DNA of 54,736 bases from CAYVQZ01 sp964453435 (GCA_964453435.1 CAYVQZ010000036.1:1-54736); one strand, 5' to 3'. Numbered from the stretch's first letter, positions 8,166-17,444 are shown. Notes: generated from the letters alone by a model not told the origin. Numbers and translations are program-made.

Positions 8166-9536
8166 TTAGAGCATCTCCTTTTCCATCTGGGCAATCGCGG
8201 AATCCAGCACATCCACCATCTTGTCGATTTCTTCTTTCTTCACGCTGAGCGGGGGAGCAATGGCGACGTTTTCGAGCATTGCCCGCGCATACACTCCCTT
8301 GTCCCAGGTTATTTCTTCGAGACGGTGAGTGCTCGTCATCGGCAGGTCGCCGATTTGCTCTTTGGTTTCCCGGTCCCGGACAATCTCGATCGCCGCCATC
8401 AGGCCTATCGTGCGAATGTCGCCGACGGATTTGTGGTCGTAGAAACTCTTCAGGCGGTCGGCCAGGTATGTGCCCATCTCAATGCAGTTCTCGACCAGCT
8501 TCTGGTCCTCGATGACTTTCAAATTCGCCAATCCTGCGGCGCAGCCGACGGGATGATTGTTGTAGGTGAACCCGTGCAGGAACGGCAGAAACTCGGGGAT
8601 ACCATTCAGGATCGTCTCGAAAATCTCGTTGTTCACGATGGCTCCGCCGAGCGGGAAATACCCACTGGTGATTCCTTTCGCGATTGAGACCATGTCGGGC
8701 CGCAAATCCCAGTTCATGCAGCCGAACATCTTTCCGGTTCTTCCAAAGCCCGTGATGACCTCGTCAGCGATGAAGAGAACGTCGTACTTGTCGCAGATTT
8801 GCCGGATCATCGGCCAGTACTCATCCGGTGGAACAATGACGCCGCCCGTGCCCAAGACGGGTTCAGCGATGAACGCGGCGATGGTGTCTGCTCCTTCTCG
8901 CTCGATGACTTCCTCGAGCTGCTTTGCGCATGCGATACCGCAGTCCGGATAGGTGAGTCCAAGCTCGCATCGATAACAATAGGGCGCCATGATATGCGTG
9001 AAATTGGGAGGCATGGGGCCGAATCCCTGATGGAAGAACCCTATCCCCGTGGCATACATTGAGCCGAGGGTGATGCCGTGGTACGCGAACGACCGTGAAA
9101 CAATTGTCTTTTTTTCTTCCTTTCCCTTGATGTCCCAATAGAGACGGGCGAGTTTCATGTTCGTGTCATTCGTCTCCGAGCCGCCACAGGTGAACATTAC
9201 ACGCCCCATGTTCCAATCCTTCGGCATAAGCTCGACCACTTTGGCCGCGAGCTCGATAGCCGCGGGATTCGAGAATCCGAAGAACGGAGAGAAATATTCG
9301 AGTTCGTTCACTTGTTTTGTTATGGCGTCGGCGACGGTTTTCTGTCCGTGACCGATCACCACGTTCCACAGGCCGGAGAACGCGTCGAGATACTCCCTCC
9401 CGTCGATATCCTTGATGAAGGAGCCCTGCGATTCGACGATAATGCGCGGCCCATTCTCGTAAACGTCTTTGAGCTGGCAGGTCGGATGAAAAAGGTATTT
9501 CTTGTCGAGTTCGCTCAGTTCGTCTTTTGACTTCAT
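8166..9536 (-). CDS. Class III (omega) aminotransferase, PLP-dependent
   Basis: A 456-residue fold-type I transaminase of the omega-amino-acid/pyruvate group. Visible landmarks are the substrate-side LDAFSGLWNVVIGHG near 50-65, CGGSETNDT (phosphate-binding turn) near 117, AFIAEPVLGTGG, the PLP pyridine-binding aspartate in LFIADEVITGFGRTG near 257, and the Schiff-base lysine in SIAKGITSG near 289. The substrate could be an omega-amino acid, beta-alanine, GABA or taurine; the sequence alone does not tell. AAGGAGGAC precedes the start. It faces away from the TetR gene's 3' end, so the tetR gene and this one run in the same direction and could share transcripts. Confidence 0.88.
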   Translation of the reverse strand: MKSKDELSELDKKYLFHPTCQLKDVYENGPRIIVESQGSFIKDIDGREYLDAFSGLWNVVIGHGQKTVADAITKQVNELEYFSPFFGFSNPAAIELAAKVVELMPKDWNMGRVMFTCGGSETNDTNMKLARLYWDIKGKEEKKTIVSRSFAYHGITLGSMYATGIGFFHQGFGPMPPNFTHIMAPYCYRCELGLTYPDCGIACAKQLEEVIEREGADTIAAFIAEPVLGTGGVIVPPDEYWPMIRQICDKYDVLFIADEVITGFGRTGKMFGCMNWDLRPDMVSIAKGITSGYFPLGGAIVNNEIFETILNGIPEFLPFLHGFTYNNHPVGCAAGLANLKVIEDQKLVENCIEMGTYLADRLKSFYDHKSVGDIRTIGLMAAIEIVRDRETKEQIGDLPMTSTHRLEEITWDKGVYARAMLENVAIAPPLSVKKEEIDKMVDVLDSAIAQMEKEML

Positions 9537-9607
9537 TTCCTCAGTCCTCCTTTTGAAGCATGATTCGAAAGAAATTTTCGGTTAGCCCGCCATGAAAGTA
9601 GACCCGA

Positions 9608-9616
9608 TTATAACAC
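9608..9616 (-). promoter_or_regulatory. Extended -10 promoter of the aminotransferase
   Basis: On the minus strand TGTTATAAT gives a perfect TATAAT (9608-9613) with the TG extension. The -35 position (ATGAAA) is poor, as is common for extended -10 promoters. Confidence 0.5.
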
Positions 9617-9675
9617 CCCCTCGCATAAAATTTCATGTTCACTCTCTTCTCGTACCAACAAGTCCTCCGTCAACC

Positions 9676-10275
9676 TCATGAACCCTTCAACATGTGCGTC
9701 TCTATCGCCTCGCGCAGGACTTTGAACACGCTGTCCCGATTGAGCGAACGCGGCTCGATCACCCATTGAAGCGCCATTCCCTCAATCATGGCCACGATGA
9801 GCGACGCCGCCTCTTCCGCGTCGCCACCGGAAAATTCCCCGTTCCGGATGCCCTCCGCGATGGCATCGGCCACGAGCCCCCGATATACGCGAAGCTGTTT
9901 TCTCAATGCCGCCCGAACGGTCTTATGCTCGAAGGCCATCTGCACGAAGTTGTAAAATACGCGATTCAGACGACGGTTAAAGATAAATTCATCAACAAGG
10001 AATTCAAGCGCCAGCCGGATTTTTTCGGAGGGTGTGTCCGCCTCGCTGACTCGCTCCGTGAGGAGTCGCTCGTATTTGGCAATGATTGCATCGGCCAGCG
10101 CCGAGACGATGTCGTCTTTGCTTTTGAAGTAATAGTGGATGACGCCGTAATGCAGGTTGGCTCGACGGGCGATGTCTTTCACCGTCACCGTTTCGTGTCC
10201 GTTCTCGGCGAGGCAGTCGAACAATGCGCGCACGATCTGTTCGCGTCGTTGTGGCGCCACGATTTTTCTGCCCAT
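9676..10275 (-). CDS. TetR/AcrR-family transcriptional regulator
   Basis: A 199-residue dimeric repressor. Residues 10-60 form the TetR helix-turn-helix: REQIVRALFDCLAENG, TVKDIARRANLHYGVIHYYF, then KSKDDIVSALADAI. The rest is the variable helical ligand domain, so the inducer cannot be read. Between its own -10 box and start codon lies a 20-bp near-palindrome, so it very probably represses itself. The same core motif recurs in the promoter of the ThDP enzyme at 33.4 kb. It lies downstream of, and on the same strand as, the MFS transporter but has its own promoter. Confidence 0.9.
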   Translation of the reverse strand: MGRKIVAPQRREQIVRALFDCLAENGHETVTVKDIARRANLHYGVIHYYFKSKDDIVSALADAIIAKYERLLTERVSEADTPSEKIRLALEFLVDEFIFNRRLNRVFYNFVQMAFEHKTVRAALRKQLRVYRGLVADAIAEGIRNGEFSGGDAEEAASLIVAMIEGMALQWVIEPRSLNRDSVFKVLREAIETHMLKGS

Positions 10276-10288
10276 CGTCTCCCCGTCC

Positions 10289-10308
10289 TAAGTCAGTCAA
10301 CCGACTTA
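10289..10308. promoter_or_regulatory. Predicted TetR operator
   Basis: TAAGTCAGTCAACCGACTTA is palindromic in 18 of 20 positions. It sits at the expected transcription start, just after the -10 box of the tetR promoter. Confidence 0.7.
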
Positions 10309-10337
10309 ATTATACCATGGCGCGCACACCCCGTCAA
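10309..10337 (-). promoter_or_regulatory. tetR promoter
   Basis: On the minus strand TTGACG (10332-10337), 17 bases, TATAAT (10309-10314). The predicted operator follows at once. Confidence 0.8.
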
Positions 10338-10347
10338 ATCCACACGC

Positions 10348-11646
10348 CTACTCCGCATATCGCGGCTCGCTGACCCAGAAACGCATGATTGCGAAAGCAG
10401 CTATCGTACACAGGGCCGACAGCGAAAACACCGAGTGGTACGAGACATGGTCGGCCAAAAGGCCGGCGGTCACGGGACCGATCGCAGTCGCGAATTCTCC
10501 GATGGAATTCACGACGCCGAGCCGCATGGGAAGCTCGGCGGTTTTTCCGAATTCCAACACCATGTTGGCCATCGACATCCGGAATCCCCCGATGCCCGCG
10601 CCGAGGGCAAGAAAAACCACAACAGCAAGCGGGTAGGACGCGGTTGCCAACAAGAGCGCGAGCATCGCGAGGGTCCACACGCTCATGGAAATAAGGAAAA
10701 CCAGGCGGAATCCTCTTTGGTCGGCAATTCGGCCAAGCAACAAGTTGACCGAGGTCTGGGCAATGTAGAAGCAGAAAGTGAGCTGGCCGAGTTCGGTGCC
10801 CGAAATCGGCATTTCATTGCCAACATAGAGGATAAAGAACGGGTTCGACATAAGAGCGAGCGAGCCCACCGCACGGCAGACGCAGTAACAGGAGAAATTT
10901 CGGTCCTGCCTGACAAATGCGGGGAGCGACCTGAGGCGCTCGGAAACGGTGTTCTTTTTCAGAACAGTCGGAGTGGCGGGTTCTCTTGACATCGCGAAGA
11001 ATCCGAGGCCGACGGAGGTGAACACGAACGCCATCAGATACGTCGCCGCGTAGCTGTGAGGAAATTCGAGGTTCTCGATAAGCGAGCCCGCGACGAGCGC
11101 CACAAGAGACGCGGTAACCCCTCCCAGGAATTCCCGCCAACCGATAAAGCGACCCCGGCTTTCGACAGGGATCACTTTCGCCATCACGGTGTTATACACC
11201 ACGTTCTGCATCCCGATAAAGAGATGGAACAGAGTGAAGAAGACGAAAAACGAAATCAGATTCCGGCGGGCGCCCAGGAAAAATCCGCCCAGCGCCATGA
11301 GCAGAACCTGACTGCGCAGGAGCGAACCGATAATGATGGCTTTTCTCTTGATGAACGGAAAGTGCTCGACCAGCGGCGCGATAAGAAGCGGGGTAACGAA
11401 ACGAGCCGCGCCGCCGCAGGAAAGAAGCAGTCCCACGATGAAATTCGACCCGCCCAGCTTGTACATATAATCGGGCACGAACGTCGGCGCCATGATAAGC
11501 CGCCAGCCCGTGGTCCCAAACAGGCCGTAGAGGAGGTTGACCGTGATGTTCCAGCGACGGTTCTGACGAACAAACTCATCAAAAGCCGACGTTTCGGAAG
11601 ACTCATTCGAGTAGATTGTCGCCATCGCAATAACGCCGGTTTGCAT
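10348..11646 (-). CDS. Major facilitator superfamily transporter
   Basis: A 432-residue inner-membrane protein with about twelve hydrophobic segments in two halves separated by a charged loop near 225-245 (EPATPTVLKKNTVSERLRSL). Between segments 2 and 3 the loop reads FIKRKAIIIGSLLRS, and the second half has the related LLLGRIADQRGFR, in the place of the MFS GxLaDrxGrR motif. The substrate is not evident. The first Met (11646) or the Met eight codons later (11625, MATIYS) could be the start; neither has a strong ribosome site. The adjacent TetR gene makes it a plausible regulated exporter, but the operator found lies downstream of this gene. Confidence 0.85.
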   Translation of the reverse strand: MQTGVIAMATIYSNESSETSAFDEFVRQNRRWNITVNLLYGLFGTTGWRLIMAPTFVPDYMYKLGGSNFIVGLLLSCGGAARFVTPLLIAPLVEHFPFIKRKAIIIGSLLRSQVLLMALGGFFLGARRNLISFFVFFTLFHLFIGMQNVVYNTVMAKVIPVESRGRFIGWREFLGGVTASLVALVAGSLIENLEFPHSYAATYLMAFVFTSVGLGFFAMSREPATPTVLKKNTVSERLRSLPAFVRQDRNFSCYCVCRAVGSLALMSNPFFILYVGNEMPISGTELGQLTFCFYIAQTSVNLLLGRIADQRGFRLVFLISMSVWTLAMLALLLATASYPLAVVVFLALGAGIGGFRMSMANMVLEFGKTAELPMRLGVVNSIGEFATAIGPVTAGLLADHVSYHSVFSLSALCTIAAFAIMRFWVSEPRYAE

Positions 11647-11714
11647 TCAATTGGGCGGATTCAACGCACTACTATATCAGAGGAGACCGGAAGAGTCTCC
11701 CCCTGCCAAGTCAT

Positions 11715-11928
11715 CCGTGCTTCAGGGACAGCCCATCAATCTATGAATCTCCAAAATACGGGGGGTTCCCTGATTGGGGACAGTGAATGTGTCCGATAAT
11801 TCACTGATGCTCGCTTCGGGGACAGTCCCTATTCTACGAATCCCCAAAAAAACCGGGGATTCCGTAAATAGTGACAGTCCCCTACGCTCGTTTTTTGGCA
11901 ACATGAGGAACCGTGAGACAGTTTCACA
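11715..11928. repeat. Dispersed intergenic repeat, copy A (two tandem units)
   Basis: Two units, 11715-11794 and 11795-11928. Shared words are CTTCGGGGACAGTCC, ATTCTACGAATCCCC, GGGGATTCCGTAAAT, CCCCTACGCTCGTTTTTT and GGCAACATGA, then a GTGAGACAGTTTCAC end. The same words in the same order occur near 12.8, 37.5, 43.4 and 50.5 kb. It fills most of the gap between the MFS gene and the PilZ gene and contains no protein frame. Confidence 0.75.
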
Positions 11929-12126
11929 GCGCATGTGCTCCACGATTTTGTGATGATGGTCGCTCGCTTCGGAAGCGGCGAGCCTGTCTGGCGGCTCGGT
12001 AACCCCTCCATCGGGCGCCCTCAAACCGTGGGCGAGAGACTTTTTCCTCGATTTCACGTTGCCGCTTCGATTGTGACCCGCTCGATGCATCTGTTTCCCC
12101 TCAAGCCTGGTCGTGCGGCCTCTATT

Positions 12127-12155
12127 TTGAAAACGGAGGAAAAAACTCGTATAAT
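12127..12155 (+). promoter_or_regulatory. PilZ gene promoter
   Basis: TTGAAA at 12127-12132, 17 bases, TATAAT at 12150-12155. An AAGGAGG follows at 12173-12179 but is 26 bases from the first ATG of the gene, an unusually long distance. Confidence 0.75.
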
Positions 12156-12205
12156 GATTCCATACGAAAAACAAGGAGGCGATTTCACCGCTTTTCCGTG
12201 ACGCG

Positions 12206-12586
12206 ATGATGAGACCTGACCGGCGCAGATTTACGCGTTACATTCCACCGAGTTCTCTCGTAGCGACGGCCGTATTTCCGCACAAGCCGGAGCAGCGGCT
12301 ACAGCTTCGCAATATTAGCATTGACGGCTTTTCATTCACCACTTCTGCGGATATCCTTCACGAGAGCTTCTTTACCGTCGCGTTGGAAATCACGGACGCC
12401 AGCGGTGTTCGCCGAATCGAGACTCCCGCAAAAATCCTCTGGGCCGCCTTCGACAAAGGCTCTTCTATTTACAGCGCCGGAGCCCAATTTCTGAAGCTGA
12501 ATGAACGGGACAGCGCGCTTCTGGAGGAAACACTCGCCGCGTTGGAGCCGGAGAGAAGCCCGGCGGATAATCGTGAAAGGTCCTGA
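12206..12586 (+). CDS. PilZ-domain protein (cyclic-di-GMP receptor)
   Basis: A 126-residue single-domain PilZ protein expected to bind cyclic di-GMP in the cytosol. Both binding motifs are present: RRRFTRY at residues 6-12 (RxxxR) and the N/DxSxxG strand NISIDGFSF near 38-46. The rest is the beta-barrel and a C-terminal helix (ERDSALLEETLAAL). It has its own good promoter. Start could be either of two adjacent ATGs. Its partner is unknown; a larger YcgR-like PilZ protein lies at 46.6 kb. Confidence 0.82.
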   Translation: MMRPDRRRFTRYIPPSSLVATAVFPHKPEQRLQLRNISIDGFSFTTSADILHESFFTVALEITDASGVRRIETPAKILWAAFDKGSSIYSAGAQFLKLNERDSALLEETLAALEPERSPADNRERS

Positions 12587-12730
12587 AGACGCACCTATGG
12601 CGAGCAAACGCTGCTTCGGCGCTCACGGCGCGGGCGACGCGTGTGCTACTATCTATCAGAATTGTGAATTTCTGTCGTGATTTTCACGCAGCGAATTTCA
12701 TATTGTCAAGGGTGACGATGTGATACAGAG

Positions 12731-12924
12731 CGAAAGGGACTGTGAGTCTGTCCCACGGTTGGGAATCCGTGCTTCGGGGGCAGTCCGCCAATCTATCCCG
12801 CGTCTCGCGGGATTTCGCTGCGCTCAACGCAAAAGACGGGGGGATTCCGTAATTGGGTTCAGCCCCCTGCGCTGGCTTCTCGGCAACATGACAATCGCGA
12901 GACCCATTCACTGTCCCTGAAGCG
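12731..12924. repeat. Dispersed intergenic repeat, copy B (full element)
   Basis: The best-preserved copy. Its ends are imperfect inverted repeats of about 28 bases: GGGACTGTGAGTCTGTCCCA at the left and, reading inward on the other strand, GGGACAGTGAATGGGTCTCG at the right. Inside it has CTTCGGGGGCAGTCCGCC, a hairpin (CCCGCGTCTCGCGGG), GGGGATTCCGTAATTGGG and CGGCAACATGA. About 190 bases, no coding frame. It lies in the 515-base gap between the PilZ gene and the small membrane-protein gene, in which I see nothing else. Confidence 0.78.
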
Positions 12925-13101
12925 AAATTTGGTTGCGGCTACGCCGCGCTGTGCTGCTCTGCGAAAATGACAACAGTTTCATCACTCTCACAGATAGCAG
13001 TGCAGGCGCCTGCGACATTTTTGCAGCCATCAACGGAAGTCTGTCTTGGAGAGCGGCTGATTCGATAAGCGCGCGTACTTACCGGAGCGGAGGCGATTGA
13101 A

Positions 13102-13353
13102 ATGCCGAAAAAAGAAACCAATCACCGGAATGATGACGTCAATCAAGTGTTCGAGAGGCAGCAACGCGCGCTCAACCGCCGCCGGTTTGTGAACGTCTTC
13201 GGCGCGATTTTTCTGCTCATAGTCATTCTCGTGATTTTACGCTTCACCCCGTACAGGAACGTGCACTTGGAACTCATCGACGCAGCGAAAGCCTTCCTGA
13301 AAAATCTTACCTCGGAGACCGCGCCGGCGGAGAGAGACCCGAAATATTGGTGA
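13102..13353 (+). CDS. Small single-pass membrane protein, unknown function
   Basis: An 83-residue protein with a polar, basic N-terminus (1-28), one clear hydrophobic helix (about 29-47, VNVFGAIFLLIVILVILRF) and a charged C-terminal tail. By the positive-inside rule the N-terminus should face the cytosol. GGAGCGGAGGCG lies before the ATG, which supports expression. No family recognised. It is convergent with the ClpX-like gene and has no partner. Confidence 0.6.
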   Translation: MPKKETNHRNDDVNQVFERQQRALNRRRFVNVFGAIFLLIVILVILRFTPYRNVHLELIDAAKAFLKNLTSETAPAERDPKYW

Positions 13354-13415
13354 ACGCCTCCACAGGCGAAAGAGCGGAAGGAGTGAAAGAAGGAAGTCTC
13401 TGGCCGATGGGGCCG

Positions 13416-13438
13416 GCATAGCGCGGGCTACGCTATGC
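13416..13438. terminator. Hairpin at the 3' ends of convergent genes
   Basis: GCATAGCG (13416-13423) and CGCTATGC (13431-13438) with a seven-base loop; it overlaps the stop codon of the ClpX-like gene. No T tract, so a terminator role is uncertain. Confidence 0.35.
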
Positions 13439-14480
13439 TCGCCAGCCTGCTGGAGACAAAACGCTTGTCGATTCGGATTTTCCTGCCTCTGTGACTTGGC
13501 GCGTCGAACATGACGTCGTGCATCACTTCTTCCATTATCGAGCGAAGCCCCCTGGCGCCCAAATCCTTCTTCATGGAATGCTCGATCACCAGCCTGAGGG
13601 CGCTGTCGGTAAAACTCAATTCGATATCATCGAGACTCAGCAGATGGATGTATTCTTTCAGGATGGAGTCGGGTGGCTCTTTCAGTATGCGCATCATCTC
13701 ATTCGCGGACAGCGGTTCGAGTTCAGTGACTATCGGTATCCTGCCGAGGAACTCGGCCAGCATGCCGTACTCCAGCAAATCTTTTGTCGTTATGCTTCGC
13801 CGCGTTTTCGCTCCGAACTCCCGCTTGCTCCTGAATCCGACGGTTTTGTTCTCTCGCTGAATTATCGGCATATCCGAGAATGTGCCGGCGCAGATGAAGA
13901 GAATTTCGGAAGTGTCCACGAGCACGAAATCATGCTTGCTCCAGTGCTGGGTCACATTCAGCGGAACAAAAACCTCTGAGCCTTCGAGCAGTTTGAGCAA
14001 CGCCTGCTGAACGCCCTCTCCGCCGATATCGCGCGACCCCGCTCCCGTTCGCGCCCCGTGGCTGCGTCGGGCGATCTTGTCTATTTCGTCGATGAAAATA
14101 ATTCCGCGTTGAGTTTCGTCGGTGCGGCCGCCCGTCTTAAAAAGCAGCTCCGCCACCATGACCTCGACATCTTTGCCGTAATACCCCGATTCCGTGTACT
14201 CAGTGGCATCCACGATGGTAAACGGCAAATCGAGGAGATTGGCGAGGTTCCGCGCGATGTGTGTCTTGCCGCATCCCGTCGGACCGATGAGCAGGATATT
14301 TGATTTCTTGATGAGATTCTGCTGGCTTCTTTCCTTGTTCAGAATTCGCTTGTGATGGTTGTATGCCGCTATTGCGACAAATCGTTTCGCTCGTTCCTGA
14401 CCTATCACGTATTTGTCGAGATATCCATAAATCTTGGCAGGAGTCAGGTGCTCGGGAAAATCGCGGCGGGCAGTCTTCAT
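13428..14480 (-). CDS. ClpX-like AAA+ unfoldase lacking the zinc-binding domain
   Basis: A 350-residue ring ATPase homologous to the AAA+ part of ClpX. Walker A GPTGCGKT at 66-73, Walker B IIFIDEID at 127-134, SRDIGGEGVQQALLKLLEG, and sensor 2 GARGLRS near the C-terminus are all intact. Three features differ from true ClpX. The N-terminal zinc domain (about 60 residues in E. coli) is absent. The pore loop GYVG is GYYG (99-102). The RKH loop is replaced by VTQHWSKHD near 176-184. The ClpP-docking tripeptide reads VGF (214-216) for IGF, so docking to ClpP remains possible. A GGGGGTAAC site precedes the ATG. No clpP or tig is near, so this is probably a paralogue with its own substrates. Confidence 0.85.
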   Translation of the reverse strand: MKTARRDFPEHLTPAKIYGYLDKYVIGQERAKRFVAIAAYNHHKRILNKERSQQNLIKKSNILLIGPTGCGKTHIARNLANLLDLPFTIVDATEYTESGYYGKDVEVMVAELLFKTGGRTDETQRGIIFIDEIDKIARRSHGARTGAGSRDIGGEGVQQALLKLLEGSEVFVPLNVTQHWSKHDFVLVDTSEILFICAGTFSDMPIIQRENKTVGFRSKREFGAKTRRSITTKDLLEYGMLAEFLGRIPIVTELEPLSANEMMRILKEPPDSILKEYIHLLSLDDIELSFTDSALRLVIEHSMKKDLGARGLRSIMEEVMHDVMFDAPSHRGRKIRIDKRFVSSRLASIA

Positions 14481-14739
14481 ACAGCGTTACCCCCTGTGCT
14501 TCTTCGTGCTCCGGGATGCTTGCGCATCCATAAAAAGACTATCATGTCAACCGGGCTTTGTCAAACCGAGTCTCCTGCCAAAATCGGGTTTCAATTGGGA
14601 ACAGACGACGGCTCCGGGTTGCGTCGCTACCGTGGAGATTTTGTGGTCGTTTTTTTGCGGATGGTTCCGAACTCGAAGAAGAAGGTGGCGCAATTTGAAG
14701 TGTCAAAAGGTATCTTTGAATCGGCCGCGCGGGGGAGAA

Positions 14740-16572
14740 TCATGTGGCCAACGGGAGAAGCACGTTGAACTTGCAGCCGCAGCCCTCCCGGCTCTCGACC
14801 CATATCTTGCCGCCATGGAGATGGACGAGCTCTTTTGTGATGGCGAGGCCAAGGCCGGTTCCGCCCTTCGCTCGCGTCACGGAATTGTCCACTTGGTGGA
14901 ACTTCTCGAACACCTTGTCCAGCTGGTCGACCGGTATCCCCATGCCGTCATCTGCCACGGTGAGTTTCAACTCGCCGTTATTCGACAAGAGCGTAATCTT
15001 TACGTGGCCGCCACTATTACTGTATTTAAGAGCGTTAGAAAGAAGGTTGGAGAGGATTTGCATCAGTCGTCCGCGATCGCCGAGGACTTCGGTCATTTCG
15101 TCCGGCACGAGGAATTCCCGAATCAACTCGATCCGGTTCCGAAGCGCCACGCTCTCGAACAAATCGGCGGCCTGCCGGACAAGAGCGGCGAGCACGAGCG
15201 GCTCCAGGTTCACTTCCAGGCGTCCCGCGTTCAGTTTCTGGAGATCGAGCAAGCTTGTAATCAATGCGGAAAGGCGGTCGCATTCTTCGTTTATCAGGTT
15301 CAGATACCGCTTTACGGTGTCTTCCGAAAGGGATGTCATATCGTGAAGCAGAATTTCCGTAAAACTCTTGATCGAGGTAAGCGGGGTGCGCAGTTCGTGC
15401 GAAACGGTGGAAACGAAGTTTGTCTTCGCTTCGTTCAGCCTCCGCAGCTCTTCTTCCACCTCTTTTCGTTCGGTGATATCCTTTGCTATGCCGGACACCC
15501 CTATGACCTGCCCTTTTGCCCCGCGAATCGGGGACAGCGTAAGGGCAATCTGAATCCAGGAACCGGCCTTGGCCACGGCTTCCGTCTCGATAGTGACAAT
15601 GGTCTCCGAATTCAAGACACTCTCAATGTGGTTCCGCAACGAAGAGACCGATTCCTCTTGGACAAATTCGTAGAATGTCGATCCCACAACCTCTGCCTTG
15701 GAGCGGTGAAAAATCCTCTCCGCGCCCCTGTTCCATGACACGATAGCATGAGAACGGTCGAGCGTGAAAATTGCGTCACCAGCCCTTTCGACAAGGTTTT
15801 CCAGATATTCTTTCGTTTTTCTGATTTCACCGTACAGGTGGGCGTTCTTTACGGCAATGGCTATTTGTCCGGCAATGATGTGGAGGATACGCTCTGTTTC
15901 CGGAGAAAAGGAGCCAGTTTGCCGACTGCTCACGTTTAAAACGCCGATGGTTTCTTCCTCAACGACCAGCGGAAACGACAGCAGCGAGGCGATTTCAGAA
16001 TCGCAGCCATCGAGCGAAAACAGGGAGGCGCGGCGAGTGTTTTCAATCGAAACCGGCTCGCCCGATGACATTACCCTGTCAACAATTTGCCGCGCCATGC
16101 GCAGCAACGCTTCCCGGATTTCGTCGCTTTTCTCTCCACTCGTCGCGCGCACCTCGAAGTCGCCGGTATCGGGATTTCGCAAGAACAGGGACCCGTGGTC
16201 TCCGCCGACAATCGCGGTAACCTCCTCGAGGATCGGCGTAAAAGGGTCTTGCGAGAGTATGGCTCGACTTGTGGTATCGGTTATAAGCCGCAGAAGAGAT
16301 ATCTCCTCAATCTTTTTTTCGAGAAGGAGGTTTGTCTCTGCATTAACATCTCTGAAGACGGCCAGTTCCTTTTGACAGCGCTCGAGCGAGTGATTCTTAT
16401 CGCGATAATCCTCAAGCAGGCGGCTCAACAGTTCCAGCAGCTTTTGTTCCCGGCCAGCTTCTTCCGATAAGCAAACGCCATCCTTCACTCTCGTTGGAGG
16501 CAATGCCCCTTCCAGAAGAGTCAGGGCCTGCTCGACGCAATCGGTTTCATGTTTGTTGCCGGTAATGTCCAC
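14740..16572 (-). CDS. Soluble sensor histidine kinase (GAF-PAS-HisKA-HATPase)
   Basis: A 610-residue kinase without membrane segments, so it senses a cytosolic signal. A coiled coil (about 40-95) is followed by a GAF domain (about 95-245), a PAS domain (about 255-372, ending in GIAKDITERK), HisKA with the phospho-accepting His392 in FVSTVSHELRTPLTS, and a HATPase domain with the N box (NLLSNALKYS), DDGMGIP and GGTGLGLAI. GTG start with GGAG seven bases upstream. It follows the HDOD gene by 23 bases on the same strand, so the two form an operon. No response regulator is adjacent. Confidence 0.9.
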   Translation of the reverse strand: MDITGNKHETDCVEQALTLLEGALPPTRVKDGVCLSEEAGREQKLLELLSRLLEDYRDKNHSLERCQKELAVFRDVNAETNLLLEKKIEEISLLRLITDTTSRAILSQDPFTPILEEVTAIVGGDHGSLFLRNPDTGDFEVRATSGEKSDEIREALLRMARQIVDRVMSSGEPVSIENTRRASLFSLDGCDSEIASLLSFPLVVEEETIGVLNVSSRQTGSFSPETERILHIIAGQIAIAVKNAHLYGEIRKTKEYLENLVERAGDAIFTLDRSHAIVSWNRGAERIFHRSKAEVVGSTFYEFVQEESVSSLRNHIESVLNSETIVTIETEAVAKAGSWIQIALTLSPIRGAKGQVIGVSGIAKDITERKEVEEELRRLNEAKTNFVSTVSHELRTPLTSIKSFTEILLHDMTSLSEDTVKRYLNLINEECDRLSALITSLLDLQKLNAGRLEVNLEPLVLAALVRQAADLFESVALRNRIELIREFLVPDEMTEVLGDRGRLMQILSNLLSNALKYSNSGGHVKITLLSNNGELKLTVADDGMGIPVDQLDKVFEKFHQVDNSVTRAKGGTGLGLAITKELVHLHGGKIWVESREGCGCKFNVLLPLAT

Positions 16573-16595
16573 CTCGTGACTCCGCGTTTCTCCGT

Positions 16596-17444
16596 TCAGA
16601 TGAAAATGTGAGCGGAATGTGGATTTCGTGAACGTCGTTCTAATTCATGCAGCAGTGACAGCTTCTTGTCCGGCGCGAGGTTCCCGCTTTCCTCATTCCC
16701 CAAAACCGCCGACAGTGTCTGGCCTGTCATCCGGATTTTCTCGTAATCGTTCACGAGCTCATCGGCTGCTTGAACCAGTTCTGTAATTTTTGAAAGGTCC
16801 ACGCCGCCCTGTGTTCGATGATGATAACGAATCGCCTCGCTGAGCGTCGCTGGAAGATTCCATCGGTCGGACAACCAGAAACCGATGTCGGCATGGTCGA
16901 AACCGAACAGTATTCGCTCCGCCTCATGGGCCCGGACGGAACGTTGCTCCATGTATTCCTGAACCGCAGTAAACATAGAGGGAAAATATTGGTCAAGCAC
17001 CGTCTTCCCGATATCGTGGAGCAAACCGGCGGTGAAGGCTCCTTTCTCCTGTACCCCCCATTCCTTCGCGAGGATATCGCACATCGCCGCGCAGGCCAGC
17101 GAGTGGTTCCAGAGGCGGAGGCGATGCTCCGCCCGCTCGGTTCCTCCGAACATGTCAAAGACCGATATGGCAAGTGAAAGCCGCCGTATTTCGTTAAAAC
17201 CGAGCACTACCACCGCATCGGGAATTTTGACGATTTCCCGGTAAAATCCATAATAAGCCGAATTTACTATCTTCAGAATCTTCGCGGTGAGCGACTTGTC
17301 CTTGGCTATCTCTTCGGCGAGGTCGCTGGCGCAAGACTTCTCATCGGTAATGATCTGCATTATCCTCGACATTATTTGCGGAAGCGTGGAAATTTCCTTA
17401 ATGTCGAGAAGCTTCTTCTTGAAATCTTTCACTGAATCAGACAC
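16596..17444 (-). CDS. HDOD-domain signalling protein
   Basis: A 282-residue protein made of one HDOD domain, a relative of HD phosphohydrolases that usually lacks full catalytic residues and acts as a signalling scaffold. Typical motifs are LPQIMSRIMQIITDE near 20, SLTAKILKIVNSAYYGF near 50-66, GLLHDIGKTVLDQYF near 140 and FDHADIGFWLSDRWNLP near 180. Here an HD pair (LLHDIGK) is retained. GTG start without a clear ribosome site. First gene of an operon with the histidine kinase, suggesting one signalling output. Confidence 0.88.
   Translation of the reverse strand: MSDSVKDFKKKLLDIKEISTLPQIMSRIMQIITDEKSCASDLAEEIAKDKSLTAKILKIVNSAYYGFYREIVKIPDAVVVLGFNEIRRLSLAISVFDMFGGTERAEHRLRLWNHSLACAAMCDILAKEWGVQEKGAFTAGLLHDIGKTVLDQYFPSMFTAVQEYMEQRSVRAHEAERILFGFDHADIGFWLSDRWNLPATLSEAIRYHHRTQGGVDLSKITELVQAADELVNDYEKIRMTGQTLSAVLGNEESGNLAPDKKLSLLHELERRSRNPHSAHIFI

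Noticed and set aside
12173..12205. A short gene using the AAGGAGG at 12173
   Set aside because: No ATG, GTG or TTG with an open frame lies at a usable distance; the PilZ ATG is the next plausible start.
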